A stretch of DNA of 64,000 bases from Hyphomicrobiales bacterium (GTDB lineage: Bacteria; Pseudomonadota; Alphaproteobacteria; Rhizobiales; Beijerinckiaceae), in the NCBI GenBank assembly GCA_900473415.1, contig UCLR01000032.1:62001-126000 (forward strand). The letters are read 5' to 3'. The notes below the pieces were generated by a model, which was not told the DNA's origin, searched no databases, and saw nothing but the letters and a program-made list of their open reading frames with translations. Made by a program: the position numbers and the translations under genes. This document shows, one piece after another, positions 55,441 through 63,771 of this stretch; within the stretch, counting starts at the first letter, position 1, and each line of letters starts with the position of its first letter.

Positions 55441-56160
55441 TCAGCTACCCGTGACCGCGTCGACCTCGATATTGGTCGTGTCGAGCTTCGGCCGGTTCAC
55501 ATCGAGCGAGTCGCCGGTGATGAGGTAGTGGATCGTCTCGGCGATGTTGGTGGTGTGGTCGCCGATGCGCTCGATGTTCTTGGCGCAGAACAGGAGATGC
55601 GTGCAGAAGGTGATGTTGCGCGGATCTTCCATCATGTAGGTCAGGAGCTCGCGGAACAGCGAGGTGTAGAGCGCGTCGATCTCGTCGTCTCGGCCCCAGA
55701 CCTCCAGCGCCTTCTGCTCGTTACCGGCGGCATAGGCGTCCAGCACGTCCTTGAGTTGGGCCTGGACCAGCCGGCTGATGTGCTCGAGGCCGACCACCGC
55801 GCGGTGCGGCGGCTGGAACTGGCCGGAGATGGCGACGGCGCGCTTGGCGATGTTCTTGGCGAGGTCGCCGACGCGCTCAACGTCGGCGGCGATGCGGATC
55901 GCCGAGATCAGCTCGCGCAGGTCCTGCGCCAGCGGCTGGCGGCGGGCGATGGTCAGCACCGCCCTCTCCTCGACATCCCGCTGCAGATTGTCGAGGCGCT
56001 GGTCGGCGCTGATGATCTTCTGCGCAAGGCTGGTGTCGCGGCGCACCAGCGCCACGGTCGAGTCGGCGAGCATGCGCTCAGCCATCCCGCCCATTTCAGC
56101 GAGGCTGCGGCGGAGGCCTTCGAGATCGGTGTCGTAAGAACGGACGATATGGTCGGTCAT
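55441..56160 (-). CDS. phoU: phosphate signalling protein PhoU
   Basis: PhoU links the Pst transporter to the PhoR kinase and represses the Pho regulon when phosphate is plentiful. The 239-residue protein has two repeats of a three-helix PhoU domain. The metal-binding E/D-x-x-x-D patterns appear in D-V-E-R-V-G-D-L-A-K-N-I-A-K-R and E-R-I-G-D-H-T-T-N-I-A-E. It lies between pstB and phoB, and a 57-bp interspersed repeat separates it from pstB. Confidence 0.96.
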   Translation of the reverse strand: MTDHIVRSYDTDLEGLRRSLAEMGGMAERMLADSTVALVRRDTSLAQKIISADQRLDNLQRDVEERAVLTIARRQPLAQDLRELISAIRIAADVERVGDLAKNIAKRAVAISGQFQPPHRAVVGLEHISRLVQAQLKDVLDAYAAGNEQKALEVWGRDDEIDALYTSLFRELLTYMMEDPRNITFCTHLLFCAKNIERIGDHTTNIAETIHYLITGDSLDVNRPKLDTTNIEVDAVTGS

Positions 56161-56173
56161 GGCGTGGTCCTCA

Positions 56174-56230
56174 AAGCATTTTCAAGCGAAGTGGCTACCG
56201 GTTCGCGTCAAGAAAATGCGATCCAACAAG
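56174..56230. repeat. 57-bp interspersed repeat, copy 2
   Basis: GCATTTTC (56175-56182) and GAAAATGC (56211-56218) are perfect outer arms. AAGCGAA and TTCGCGT lie inside them. The element matches the copy at 21760-21816 at about 48 of 57 positions. It fills the pstB-phoU gap. Confidence 0.8.
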
Positions 56231-56244
56231 AGACGCGGCATCGC

Positions 56245-57051
56245 TCAGCCGAAGCGGCCGGTGACATAGTCCTGCGTCTGCTTCTTGCCGGGGTTCATGA
56301 AGATCGTGTTGGTCGGCGCGAACTCGATGACCTCGCCCAGGTACATGAAGGCCGTGTACTGCGAGATGCGCGCGGCCTGCTGCATGTTGTGCGTGACGAT
56401 GACGATCGTAAAATCGGTCTTGAGCTGCTCGAGCAGGTCCTCGATCTTGCCGGTCGAGATCGGGTCGAGCGCCGAGGTCGGCTCGTCGAACAGGATCACC
56501 TCGGGCTTCTGCGCGATGGTGCGCGCGATACAAAGGCGCTGCTGCTGGCCGCCCGAGAGGCCCATGCCGGAACTCTTCAGCTTGTCCTTGACCTCGTCCC
56601 AGAGGGCCGAACGGCGCAGCGCGCCCTCGACGCGGTCGTCGAGCTCGGACTTCGGCGGCTTCTCGTAGAGGCGGATGCCGAAGGCGACGTTGTCGTAGAT
56701 CGACATCGGGAAGGGCGTCGGCTTCTGGAACACCATGCCGACGCGCGAGCGCAGCTCGTTCACATCGACGTCGTTGGAGATGACGTTGCGCCCGTCGAGC
56801 AGGATCTGTCCCTCGGCGCGCTGCTCCGGATAGAGCGAATAGATGCGGTTGAAGATGCGCAGCAAGGTCGACTTGCCGCAACCCGAGGGACCGATCAGCG
56901 CCGTGACATGGCGGTCGCGGAAGTCGAGGTTGATGTTCTTCAGCGCCTTGTGCTCGCCGTAGTAGAAATCGAGGTTCTTCACCGCGATCCGGACGGGCGC
57001 CTCGGCATCGAGCGTCTGCGGGGAGAGTTCAAGGGTCGAGAGCATCGACAT
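56245..57051 (-). CDS. pstB: phosphate ABC transporter ATP-binding protein PstB
   Basis: This is the ATPase of the high-affinity phosphate importer. Walker A is G-P-S-G-C-G-K-S (54-61), which is typical of PstB. The Q loop is [13 protein letters not shown], the signature is L-S-G-G-Q-Q-Q-R-L, and Walker B is [13 protein letters not shown]. The ATG at 57051 or the one at 57045 could be used; the latter has AAGGA at a better distance (8 nt). It has 268 residues. Confidence 0.96.
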   Translation of the reverse strand: MSMLSTLELSPQTLDAEAPVRIAVKNLDFYYGEHKALKNINLDFRDRHVTALIGPSGCGKSTLLRIFNRIYSLYPEQRAEGQILLDGRNVISNDVDVNELRSRVGMVFQKPTPFPMSIYDNVAFGIRLYEKPPKSELDDRVEGALRRSALWDEVKDKLKSSGMGLSGGQQQRLCIARTIAQKPEVILFDEPTSALDPISTGKIEDLLEQLKTDFTIVIVTHNMQQAARISQYTAFMYLGEVIEFAPTNTIFMNPGKKQTQDYVTGRFG

Positions 57052-57090
57052 GGTCCTTAAGGTCGGTCGCAGCCGGGTTGGATTCAAGTC

Positions 57091-57981
57091 TCACTTGCCG
57101 CCGGCGACGAGCCGGCGTGCAACGATCGACAGGATGAGGATCGAAAGCGTGATGATGAGAGACCCGGCCCAGGCGAGCTGCTGCCAGTTCTCATAAGGGG
57201 CCGAGGCGAACTGGTAGATCGTCACCGGCAGGTTGGAGACGCCGCCGACGAGCGTGGGCGAGAACCAGAAGTTGTTGTTGAGCGCGGTGAAGATCAATGG
57301 CGCCGTCTCGCCGGCGATGCGGGCAAGCGCCAGCAGGATGCCCGTCACCATGCCGGCCTTGGCGGCGCGCCAGGTCACGCTGGTGATGACCACTGCGGGC
57401 GGCGCGCCGAGCGCCGAGCCCGCTTCCCGCAGCGGGCCGGGGACGAGGTTCAGCATGTCCTCGGTGGTGCGCACGATGACCGGGATCGCGATGATGCCGA
57501 GCGCCACGCCGCCGGCCCAGCCGGAATAGCCGCGGAACGGCTCGACCAGGATGACGTAGACGAACAGGCCGATCAGGATAGACGGCGCCGAGAGCAGGAT
57601 GTCGTTGATGAAGCGGATCAGGTTCGCGAGCTTGGACTTCTTGCCGTACTCGGCGAGCCAGGTTCCAGCCAGGACACCGATCGGCGTCGCGACCGCAATG
57701 CCGAGGAAGGTCAGCACGAAGGAGCCGACGATCGCATTGGCGAGACCGCCGCCCTCCGAGCCCGGCCCGGGCGTGACCTGGGTGAAGGTGGCAGGCGAGA
57801 GACCGCCGATGCCCTTCACCAGCAGCATGCCGAGGATCCAGAACAGGACGAAGATGGCGGCGAAGGTGAAGCCGGTGGCGATGAGCTTCATCGCACGGTC
57901 GGCTGTGCGGCGGCCCTGGCGCACGCGCCCCCAGGGGATGTGCGCTTCAGCCTGCGGGTTGGCGGCGGTCGTCATGGTCAT
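57091..57981 (-). CDS. pstA: phosphate ABC transporter permease PstA
   Basis: This is the second membrane subunit of the Pst system, with six predicted transmembrane helices and 296 residues. The PstA pattern includes [12 protein letters not shown] near the first periplasmic loop. The coupling loop follows at [14 protein letters not shown], then [21 protein letters not shown]. It starts 17 bp after pstC. Confidence 0.95.
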   Translation of the reverse strand: MTMTTAANPQAEAHIPWGRVRQGRRTADRAMKLIATGFTFAAIFVLFWILGMLLVKGIGGLSPATFTQVTPGPGSEGGGLANAIVGSFVLTFLGIAVATPIGVLAGTWLAEYGKKSKLANLIRFINDILLSAPSILIGLFVYVILVEPFRGYSGWAGGVALGIIAIPVIVRTTEDMLNLVPGPLREAGSALGAPPAVVITSVTWRAAKAGMVTGILLALARIAGETAPLIFTALNNNFWFSPTLVGGVSNLPVTIYQFASAPYENWQQLAWAGSLIITLSILILSIVARRLVAGGK

Positions 57982-57998
57982 GGCGTTTCCCCCGGGGC

Positions 57999-58976
57999 TC
58001 AGTAGCGCTCGACGCGGGAGACGAGAAACCGCGCGATGACGAGGACGACGAAGGTGACGAAGAACAGGATGCAGCCGAGCGCGATCAGCGACGAGAGCTG
58101 CAGCCCCATCGCCTCGTTGAACTCGTTGGCGATGCGCGAGGCGATGGTCGAGCCGGGATCGAGGATCGAGGACGAGAGGCGATTGGCGTTACCGACGACG
58201 AAGGTCACCGCCATGGTCTCGCCGAGCGCGCGGCCGAGGCCCAGCATGATCGCGCCGATGATCGAGACACCGGCCTGCGGCACCAGCACATGGCGCACGA
58301 CCTCCCAGGTCGTCGCCCCGATGCCGTAGGCGCTCTCGCGCAGCACCGAGGGGATCTGCTCCAGCATGTCGCGGGTAATCGAGGCGATGAAGGGCACGAT
58401 CATGAAGGCCAGGATGATGCCGGCCGTGAAGATGCCGAGGCCGGAGGGCGAGCGCGAGTAGAGGACGGTACCCAGCACCGGCATGCCCTCGACGATGCTC
58501 GAGAGCGGAATCTGCACATATTGCGCGAAGAGCGGCGCGAAGACGAACAGACCCCACATGCCATAGATGATCGAGGGCACGGCCGCGAGGAGCTCGACAG
58601 CGGTCGCCACCGGCTTCTTGAACCACGGCGGCGCGAGCTGGGTCAGGTAGACCGCGATGCCGAGCGACAACGGCACGCCGATGATCAGCGCGATCAGCGC
58701 GGTCGAGAGCGTGCCGACGATGGCGGGCCAGGCGCCGTACTGATCGTTCTGGGTATCCCAGACGCTGGAGGTGATGAAGCCGAGGCCGAATTCGCGGAAG
58801 GCCGGCCAGCCGCCGATGATCATCGAGACCATGATGCCGGCCAGCAGCAGCAGCACCAGAAGCGCGGCGCCGAAGCTGGCATTGCGGAAGACGAGGTCGA
58901 AGGTCGCCTTGGGCGTCTTGCGCACCACCACCGGCCCTGAAGAAGGAATGCTCGTCATGTCGGTTGCTGCGGTCAT
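57999..58976 (-). CDS. pstC: phosphate ABC transporter permease PstC
   Basis: This is the first membrane subunit of the Pst system, 325 residues with about six to seven helices. Typical blocks are [12 protein letters not shown], the coupling loop [15 protein letters not shown] and [20 protein letters not shown]. It is separated from pstS by a gap with a strong hairpin. Confidence 0.96.
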   Translation of the reverse strand: MTAATDMTSIPSSGPVVVRKTPKATFDLVFRNASFGAALLVLLLLAGIMVSMIIGGWPAFREFGLGFITSSVWDTQNDQYGAWPAIVGTLSTALIALIIGVPLSLGIAVYLTQLAPPWFKKPVATAVELLAAVPSIIYGMWGLFVFAPLFAQYVQIPLSSIVEGMPVLGTVLYSRSPSGLGIFTAGIILAFMIVPFIASITRDMLEQIPSVLRESAYGIGATTWEVVRHVLVPQAGVSIIGAIMLGLGRALGETMAVTFVVGNANRLSSSILDPGSTIASRIANEFNEAMGLQLSSLIALGCILFFVTFVVLVIARFLVSRVERY

Positions 58977-59037
58977 CCGCTGGCTCCGTATCCTGGGCGA
59001 GACAATCCCGGACCGTCGATCGGGCCGGGCAACCTCC

Positions 59038-59090
59038 CCCTCATCCTCAGGAGCGCTCCGCAGGGCGCGTCCCGCTCCTCAGGATGAGGG
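59038..59090. repeat. 17-bp hairpin between pstS and pstC
   Basis: Arms 59038-59054 (CCCTCATCCTCAGGAGC) and 59074-59090 pair with one central mismatch. There is no T tract. It can act as an mRNA stabiliser for pstS or as a partial stop, giving more binding protein than permease. Confidence 0.65.
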
Positions 59091-59143
59091 TTGAGTGTGA
59101 TGGCGAAGCGGGTTTCCCCGCCTCGCCCTGTCGTTGGCAGCGA

Positions 59144-60169
59144 TCAGAAGATCGGCTTGCCGGCGTTGTCGGTCACGCCCTTCCAGGCAGTGCGGACCTG
59201 ATCCTTCACATTCGCCGGCAGCGCGACGTAGTCGAGGTCGCTCGCCAGCTTGTCGCCGTTCTTGTAGACCCAGTCGAAGAACTTCAGCGCGGCCTGCGTC
59301 TCTTCCGGCTTCTCCGGCTTGGCATAGACCAGGATGAAGGTGGCCGAGGTGATCGGCCAAGCCTGGGCACCCTTCTGGTTGTTCAGCGAGATGCCGAAGC
59401 CGGGGGCTTCGTTCCAGTTGGCGTTGGCGGCAGCGGCCTTGAAGGCCTCGTCGTCCGGGGCCGGGAACTGGCCGTCGGCGTTCTTCACCAGAGCATGGGC
59501 GAGCTTGTTCTGCTTGGCATAGGCGTACTCGACATAGCCGATCGAGTTGGCAACCTGCTTGACCGAGGCCGAGACGCCTTCGTTGCCCTTGCCGCCGATG
59601 CCGACCGGCCACTGGACCGACTGGTTGGCGCCGATCTTGGACTTCCAGTCAGCCGAGACCTTGGAGAGGTAGTCCGTGAACACGAAGGTCGTGCCCGAGC
59701 CGTCCGAACGGTAGACCGGGTTGATGTTGGCGTCCGGCAGGGTGACGCCGGCGTTGAGGGCGACGATCTTCGGATCGTTCCACTTCTTGATATCGCCGAG
59801 ATAGATCTGGGCGATGATCTCACCCGAGAGCTTCAGCTTGCCCGGCTCGATGCCGGCGATGTTGACGGCCGGAACGACGCCGCCCATGACGGTCGGGAAC
59901 TGGATCAGGCCGTCCTTGCTCAGGTCCTCGCCCTTGAGCGGAGCGTCGGTGGCGCCGAAGGCCACCGTCTTGGCCTTGATCTGGCGGATTCCGCCACCCG
60001 AGCCGATCGACTGATAGTTCAGGCCCGTGCCCGTCTCCTTCTTATAGGCCTCGGCCCACTTGGAGTAGATCGGAAAGGGGAAGGTCGCGCCGGCGCCGGT
60101 GATGTCGGCGGCCTGGGCGGAACCGGCGATCCCAGCGGCAACGGCCGCGAGAACGAGAATCTTGCGCAT
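59144..60169 (-). CDS. pstS: phosphate ABC transporter substrate-binding protein PstS
   Basis: This is the periplasmic phosphate receptor, 341 residues long with a Sec signal peptide (residues 1-20, ending A-Q-A). Ligand-binding blocks are G-A-G-A-T-F-P-F-P-I-Y, G-S-G-G-G-I-R-Q-I, F-G-A-T-D-A-P-L and V-Y-R-S-D-G-S-G-T-T-F-V-F-T-D-Y-L. It is the first gene of the pst operon, and a Pho box lies 54 bp before its start. Confidence 0.96.
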   Translation of the reverse strand: MRKILVLAAVAAGIAGSAQAADITGAGATFPFPIYSKWAEAYKKETGTGLNYQSIGSGGGIRQIKAKTVAFGATDAPLKGEDLSKDGLIQFPTVMGGVVPAVNIAGIEPGKLKLSGEIIAQIYLGDIKKWNDPKIVALNAGVTLPDANINPVYRSDGSGTTFVFTDYLSKVSADWKSKIGANQSVQWPVGIGGKGNEGVSASVKQVANSIGYVEYAYAKQNKLAHALVKNADGQFPAPDDEAFKAAAANANWNEAPGFGISLNNQKGAQAWPITSATFILVYAKPEKPEETQAALKFFDWVYKNGDKLASDLDYVALPANVKDQVRTAWKGVTDNAGKPIF

Positions 60170-60222
60170 TGAGATGTCCTCTCTGGTCGCTGTTAACAGC
60201 GGCCTGTCAGAACACCCTCTAT

Positions 60223-60240
60223 ATGACAGCCAGATGACAA
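60223..60240 (-). promoter_or_regulatory. Pho box upstream of pstS
   Basis: On the minus strand this site reads TTGTCAT-CTGG-CTGTCAT, two 7-bp units 4 bp apart, close to the PhoB-binding consensus. More TGTCA/TGACA half-sites flank it (60204-60210, 60254-60260). It predicts PhoB activation of the pst-phoU-phoB genes. Confidence 0.8.
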
Positions 60241-60350
60241 TCCGTCACGAGAACTGTCACAAATGAGCGACGCCAAAAAGCGGCGCTCCGACGGACTGCC
60301 CTCGTCTTCCGCCTGTCCGCGAAAGACGAGGGCGTGACGCCCGCCTTCGG

Positions 60351-61409
60351 CTATTGCCGGGCCTCGATGATCAGGTTGAACGGCGTCGACCCGGCCCTGC
60401 GCACGCTTCCGAACCCCGCCGTTTCGAGAAGGGCCTCGAGTTGCTTCGGGCCCACCTGCGCACCGAGGACATGCGTTCCGTTCTCGGATATCGCGTGGGC
60501 ACAGCACATCGTCGTCGAACCGGCATAGTAGAGCCGACCGATCGGATTGATGTTCTCCTCGACACGATCGCCGGCGAACGGCTCGATCAGCATCAGCGTG
60601 CCGCCCTCGGCCATGGCCGAGGACGCGTAGCGCGCCGCTTCGATCGGCCGCCCCATGTCGTGGAGGCAATCGAAGAAGCAGACGAGATCGTAGCCGCGCC
60701 GCTCATAGCCATCGGCCTTCGCAATCTCGAACTGCACCCGATCCTCGACACCCGCCGCCTTCGCGACGCGGCGCGCGATGTCGATCGACTCTCCATGCGT
60801 GTCGAAGCCCCAGAACCGGCTTTCGGGGAAGGCCTTGGCCATCAACACGGTCGAGTGGCCGTGGCCGCAGCCGACATCAGCGACGGTCGCGCCCTTTTCG
60901 AGCTTGGCCGTCACCCCGTCGAGCATCGGGAGCCACGTCTCGATGAGGCTCGCGCTGTAGGCATTCCGGTAGAACGCCGCGATGCCGCAGAACAACCGCT
61001 CGTCATGCTCGCCCCAGCTCACACCCTTGCCGGATTGGAATGCGGCGAGTGTCTTGGCTTCATCCGCCCACATCGACGCGACGATCTGCCAGGCATAGGG
61101 CAGGAAGACGGGGCTCAGCTCGTCCGCGAGCACGGCTTCCTGCTCCGGCGACAATTCATAGGTCCGGGACAGCTTGTGATAGTCGACATAGCCGCCCGCC
61201 ACCTGCGAATTCAGCCATTCGCGGACATAGCGCTCCGCGCAGCCGCTGCGCCGGGCCAGCTCCTGCGAACTCAGCGGCCCCACCCCCGCCATCGCCTTGT
61301 AGAGCCCGAGCTTGTCCCCGAGCGCGACCATCACGCCGCCATAGCCCGCCGAAATCTCAGTGATCAGACGCCCGACGAGCGCGTCGAGTTTCTCCTGGTT
61401 GACCGCCAT
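60351..61409 (-). CDS. class I SAM-dependent methyltransferase with N-terminal winged helix
   Basis: This is a 352-residue methyltransferase of the Rv2258c-like type. Residues about 15-90 form a winged-helix dimerisation part (L-S-S-Q-E-L-A-R-R-S-G-C-A-E-R-Y-V-R-E-W-L). The Rossmann part has motif I V-A-D-V-G-C-G-H-G-H-S (about 183-193), G-F-D-T-H and C-F-F-D-C-L-H-D-M. The substrate is unknown. The start is the ATG at 61409. It is divergent from a GlxA-type regulator gene with 126 bp between, so it is the regulator's likely target (inference). Confidence 0.87.
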   Translation of the reverse strand: MAVNQEKLDALVGRLITEISAGYGGVMVALGDKLGLYKAMAGVGPLSSQELARRSGCAERYVREWLNSQVAGGYVDYHKLSRTYELSPEQEAVLADELSPVFLPYAWQIVASMWADEAKTLAAFQSGKGVSWGEHDERLFCGIAAFYRNAYSASLIETWLPMLDGVTAKLEKGATVADVGCGHGHSTVLMAKAFPESRFWGFDTHGESIDIARRVAKAAGVEDRVQFEIAKADGYERRGYDLVCFFDCLHDMGRPIEAARYASSAMAEGGTLMLIEPFAGDRVEENINPIGRLYYAGSTTMCCAHAISENGTHVLGAQVGPKQLEALLETAGFGSVRRAGSTPFNLIIEARQ

Positions 61410-61535
61410 CTTTCGCTCTTTCCTTGCATTCCCGCGCCCCTTGCGCGGAGAGTGGCGGCAGGATGGCGAGCCGCCGCTCGGCCCGGCAGTGCGAGTTCGG
61501 CCAGGGACGGTCCGTTCGTGCCAGGAGGGCCACAA

Positions 61536-62564
61536 ATGTCGGCGACGGCGAGGCCGCTGCATGTCAGCCTGGTCGCGATCCCGGATGCGGTCATCTCGAC
61601 GCTCAGCGGCATCTACGACGTGCTCGGCTCGTTCCGCATGCTCGGCCAGATCGAGCCGGCATTGCCGACGCAAGCCCCCTTCACCGTCGAGATCGTCGCG
61701 GCCGAGCGCGGCAGCGTGCAGCTCGCCAGTGGCCTGCCGGTCGAGGCGCATCGCGCGGTCGGCGAGGTCGCCAGGACGGATATCGTGATCGTGCCCTCGA
61801 TCCTGCTCGGGCCGGAGGGCTGGAAGACGGGCCGCTATCCGCAGCTCGTCGACTGGGCGAGACGCATGCATGCCGATGGCGCGCTGCTCTGCTCGGCCTG
61901 CTCGGGCGTGTTCCTGCTCGCCGAGACCGGGCTGTTCGACGATCAGGACACGACCGTTCACTGGGCCTATGCCGAGGCCTTCGCCAACGCCTTTCCGCGC
62001 GTGCCTCTGAGCCCGGAACGCGTGCTGGTGGTCTCAGGGCTGCGCGAGGAGCTGATCACCTCGGGCGCTTCGATGACCTGGCACGATCTGGTGCTCTATC
62101 TCATCGTCCGCCATGTCGGGGCGACAGCGGCGCAGACCGTGGCGCGTTCCTTCGCGCTGCAATGGCATCATGACGGACTCGCGCCCTACATCGTCTTTCA
62201 GGGCCGGACCGACCATGGCGACGCGGTCGTCGCGGATACACAGAGCTGGCTGGCCGGCCATTTCTCCGTCGCCAGCCCCATCGAGGAGATGGTGCGCCGT
62301 TCCGGCCTCGCCGAGCGCACCTTCAAGCGCCGCTTCACCGAAGCGACCGGCTTCGCGCCGATCGACTATGTTCAGCGCCTCAGGATCGAGGACGCCAAAC
62401 GCCGCCTCGAACGGACGGACGCATCCGCGGACGACGTCAGCTGGAAGGTCGGCTACGAGGACGCCGCCTTCTTCCGCCGGCTGTTCAAGCGCATCACGGG
62501 CATGACGCCCGGCGCCTATCGCCGGCGCTTCCAGGTGCCCGCCTTCGCGCATTCGAAGAAGTAG
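61536..62564 (+). CDS. GlxA-type AraC-family transcriptional regulator
   Basis: This regulator has an N-terminal DJ-1/PfpI-like domain (about residues 8-195), with the nucleophile-elbow-like C-S-A-C-S-G-V-F-L-L-A-E and T-T-V-H-W. The C-terminal AraC double helix-turn-helix (about 240-335) includes S-G-L-A-E-R-T-F-K-R-R-F and D-V-S-W-K-V-G-Y-E-D-A-A-F-F-R-R-L-F-K. AGGAGG lies 7 nt before the ATG. Relatives sense amines or other small metabolites. It is divergent from the methyltransferase and convergent with the phoR-like gene. Confidence 0.88.
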   Translation: MSATARPLHVSLVAIPDAVISTLSGIYDVLGSFRMLGQIEPALPTQAPFTVEIVAAERGSVQLASGLPVEAHRAVGEVARTDIVIVPSILLGPEGWKTGRYPQLVDWARRMHADGALLCSACSGVFLLAETGLFDDQDTTVHWAYAEAFANAFPRVPLSPERVLVVSGLREELITSGASMTWHDLVLYLIVRHVGATAAQTVARSFALQWHHDGLAPYIVFQGRTDHGDAVVADTQSWLAGHFSVASPIEEMVRRSGLAERTFKRRFTEATGFAPIDYVQRLRIEDAKRRLERTDASADDVSWKVGYEDAAFFRRLFKRITGMTPGAYRRRFQVPAFAHSKK

Positions 62565-62600
62565 CGGCCGCCGCGACAGAAGAAGCGAATGCGACGCGCT

Positions 62601-63653
62601 CTAGCCGGCGCCTGCAGCCTGGAAACGCGGCAGGATCGCCTTGAATGTCGCGCCCGCGCCCGGCTTGCTCTCGATGGTCAGCCGCCCGCGGTGACGCAGC
62701 ACGATGTGCTTGACGATGGCGAGGCCCAGCCCCGTGCCGCCCGCCTCGCGGCTCGCCGCAGTGTCGACCCGGTAGAAGCGTTCGGTGAGGCGCGGCAGGT
62801 GCTCGGGCGCGATGCCTGGCCCGTCGTCGCGGACCTGGAAGCTGGCCTCGCCGTCGCCGGCTTCGACGGCGATCGTCACCTCACCGCCCTGCTTGCCGTA
62901 TTTGATCGCGTTCTCGACGAGGTTCTCCATCAGCCGCAGCAGCTCGTCGCGGTCGCCGGGCACCTGCAACGGCTCGCGCGGCGTGTGGAGCGTCAGCGTC
63001 ACCTCCCGCTCGCGCGCCATCAGGGCAAGCGAATCGACGATCTCGCGCGGGATGCCGGCGAGGTCGACCGGCGTATCGGGCGCGACGTGAGCGCGCTGCT
63101 CGATGCGCGACAGCGAGAGCAGGTCGTCCACCAGCCGCGCCATGCGCAGGCCCTGCTCGCGCATGATCGCGAGGAAGCGCTCGCGCGCCCGCTCGTCGTT
63201 GCGGGCCGGGCCCTGCAGCGTCTCGACGAAGCCGAGCAGCGAGGCCAGCGGCGTGCGCAGCTCGTGGCTGGCATTGGCGACGAAATCGACGCGCATGCGC
63301 TCGATGACGCGCTGCTCGCTCAGATCCTGGAAAGTCAGCAGCGTCCGGCGCCGGCCGACGCCCTCCAGCGCGGCGATATGGATGCGATAAGCCCGCTCGA
63401 ACGGCACTCGCTCGACGAGCTCGATCGTCTTGCTCCCACCGTCGCGCGCGACATCGTCTATGGCGTCATTGAGATCCGGGTCGCGCAGCACCAGCGCCAG
63501 CAACTTACCCGTCTCCAGCCCCGGAACGAGCGCGCGCATGCCCGGACTCAGCGCCAGCGCGACGCCCTGCTCGTCGAGCAACACCGCCGGCGCACCCAGC
63601 GCCTCGATCAGGCTGCGCGTCGTCGTGGCCTCGGAAATGACAGTGTCGACCAT
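62601..63653 (-). CDS. phoR: PhoR-like sensor histidine kinase without membrane segments
   Basis: This is a 350-residue histidine kinase. A PAS-like domain (about residues 12-112) is followed by the HisKA helix with the phosphorylated His130 in N-A-S-H-E-L-R-T-P-L. The ATPase domain has the N box L-V-E-N-A-I-K-Y-G-K, R-D-D-G-P-G-I and G-G-T-G-L-G-L-A-I-V-K-H-I. The kinase core is PhoR-like and the pst/phoB cluster is close, so it should phosphorylate PhoB. No transmembrane helix is visible from the ATG at 63653 on, unlike E. coli PhoR. Two unrelated genes separate it from pstS. Confidence 0.82.
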   Translation of the reverse strand: MVDTVISEATTTRSLIEALGAPAVLLDEQGVALALSPGMRALVPGLETGKLLALVLRDPDLNDAIDDVARDGGSKTIELVERVPFERAYRIHIAALEGVGRRRTLLTFQDLSEQRVIERMRVDFVANASHELRTPLASLLGFVETLQGPARNDERARERFLAIMREQGLRMARLVDDLLSLSRIEQRAHVAPDTPVDLAGIPREIVDSLALMAREREVTLTLHTPREPLQVPGDRDELLRLMENLVENAIKYGKQGGEVTIAVEAGDGEASFQVRDDGPGIAPEHLPRLTERFYRVDTAASREAGGTGLGLAIVKHIVLRHRGRLTIESKPGAGATFKAILPRFQAAGAG

Positions 63654-63771
63654 GGCAAGCCCGCAGACTGCCGGCGTTGTCCGGCGCGGCGCCCTTCTGG
63701 GCGGAAGTCGGCAAGGCGTCAATTCCCTTCGGTGCTGCAGCCGGCTAGAGTTTGGTCAAAGGGAGGCGCCT

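Noticed and set aside
54436-57060. 874-codon open frame on the plus strand across phoB, phoU and pstB
   Set aside because: It is antisense to three clear pho genes, and its composition is that of a GC-rich shadow frame (rich in R, A, D, H) with no domain.
61410-61961. Upstream extension of the methyltransferase frame
   Set aside because: It is antisense to the GlxA-type regulator, and the methyltransferase family starts at the M-A-V-N-Q-E-K segment at 61409.
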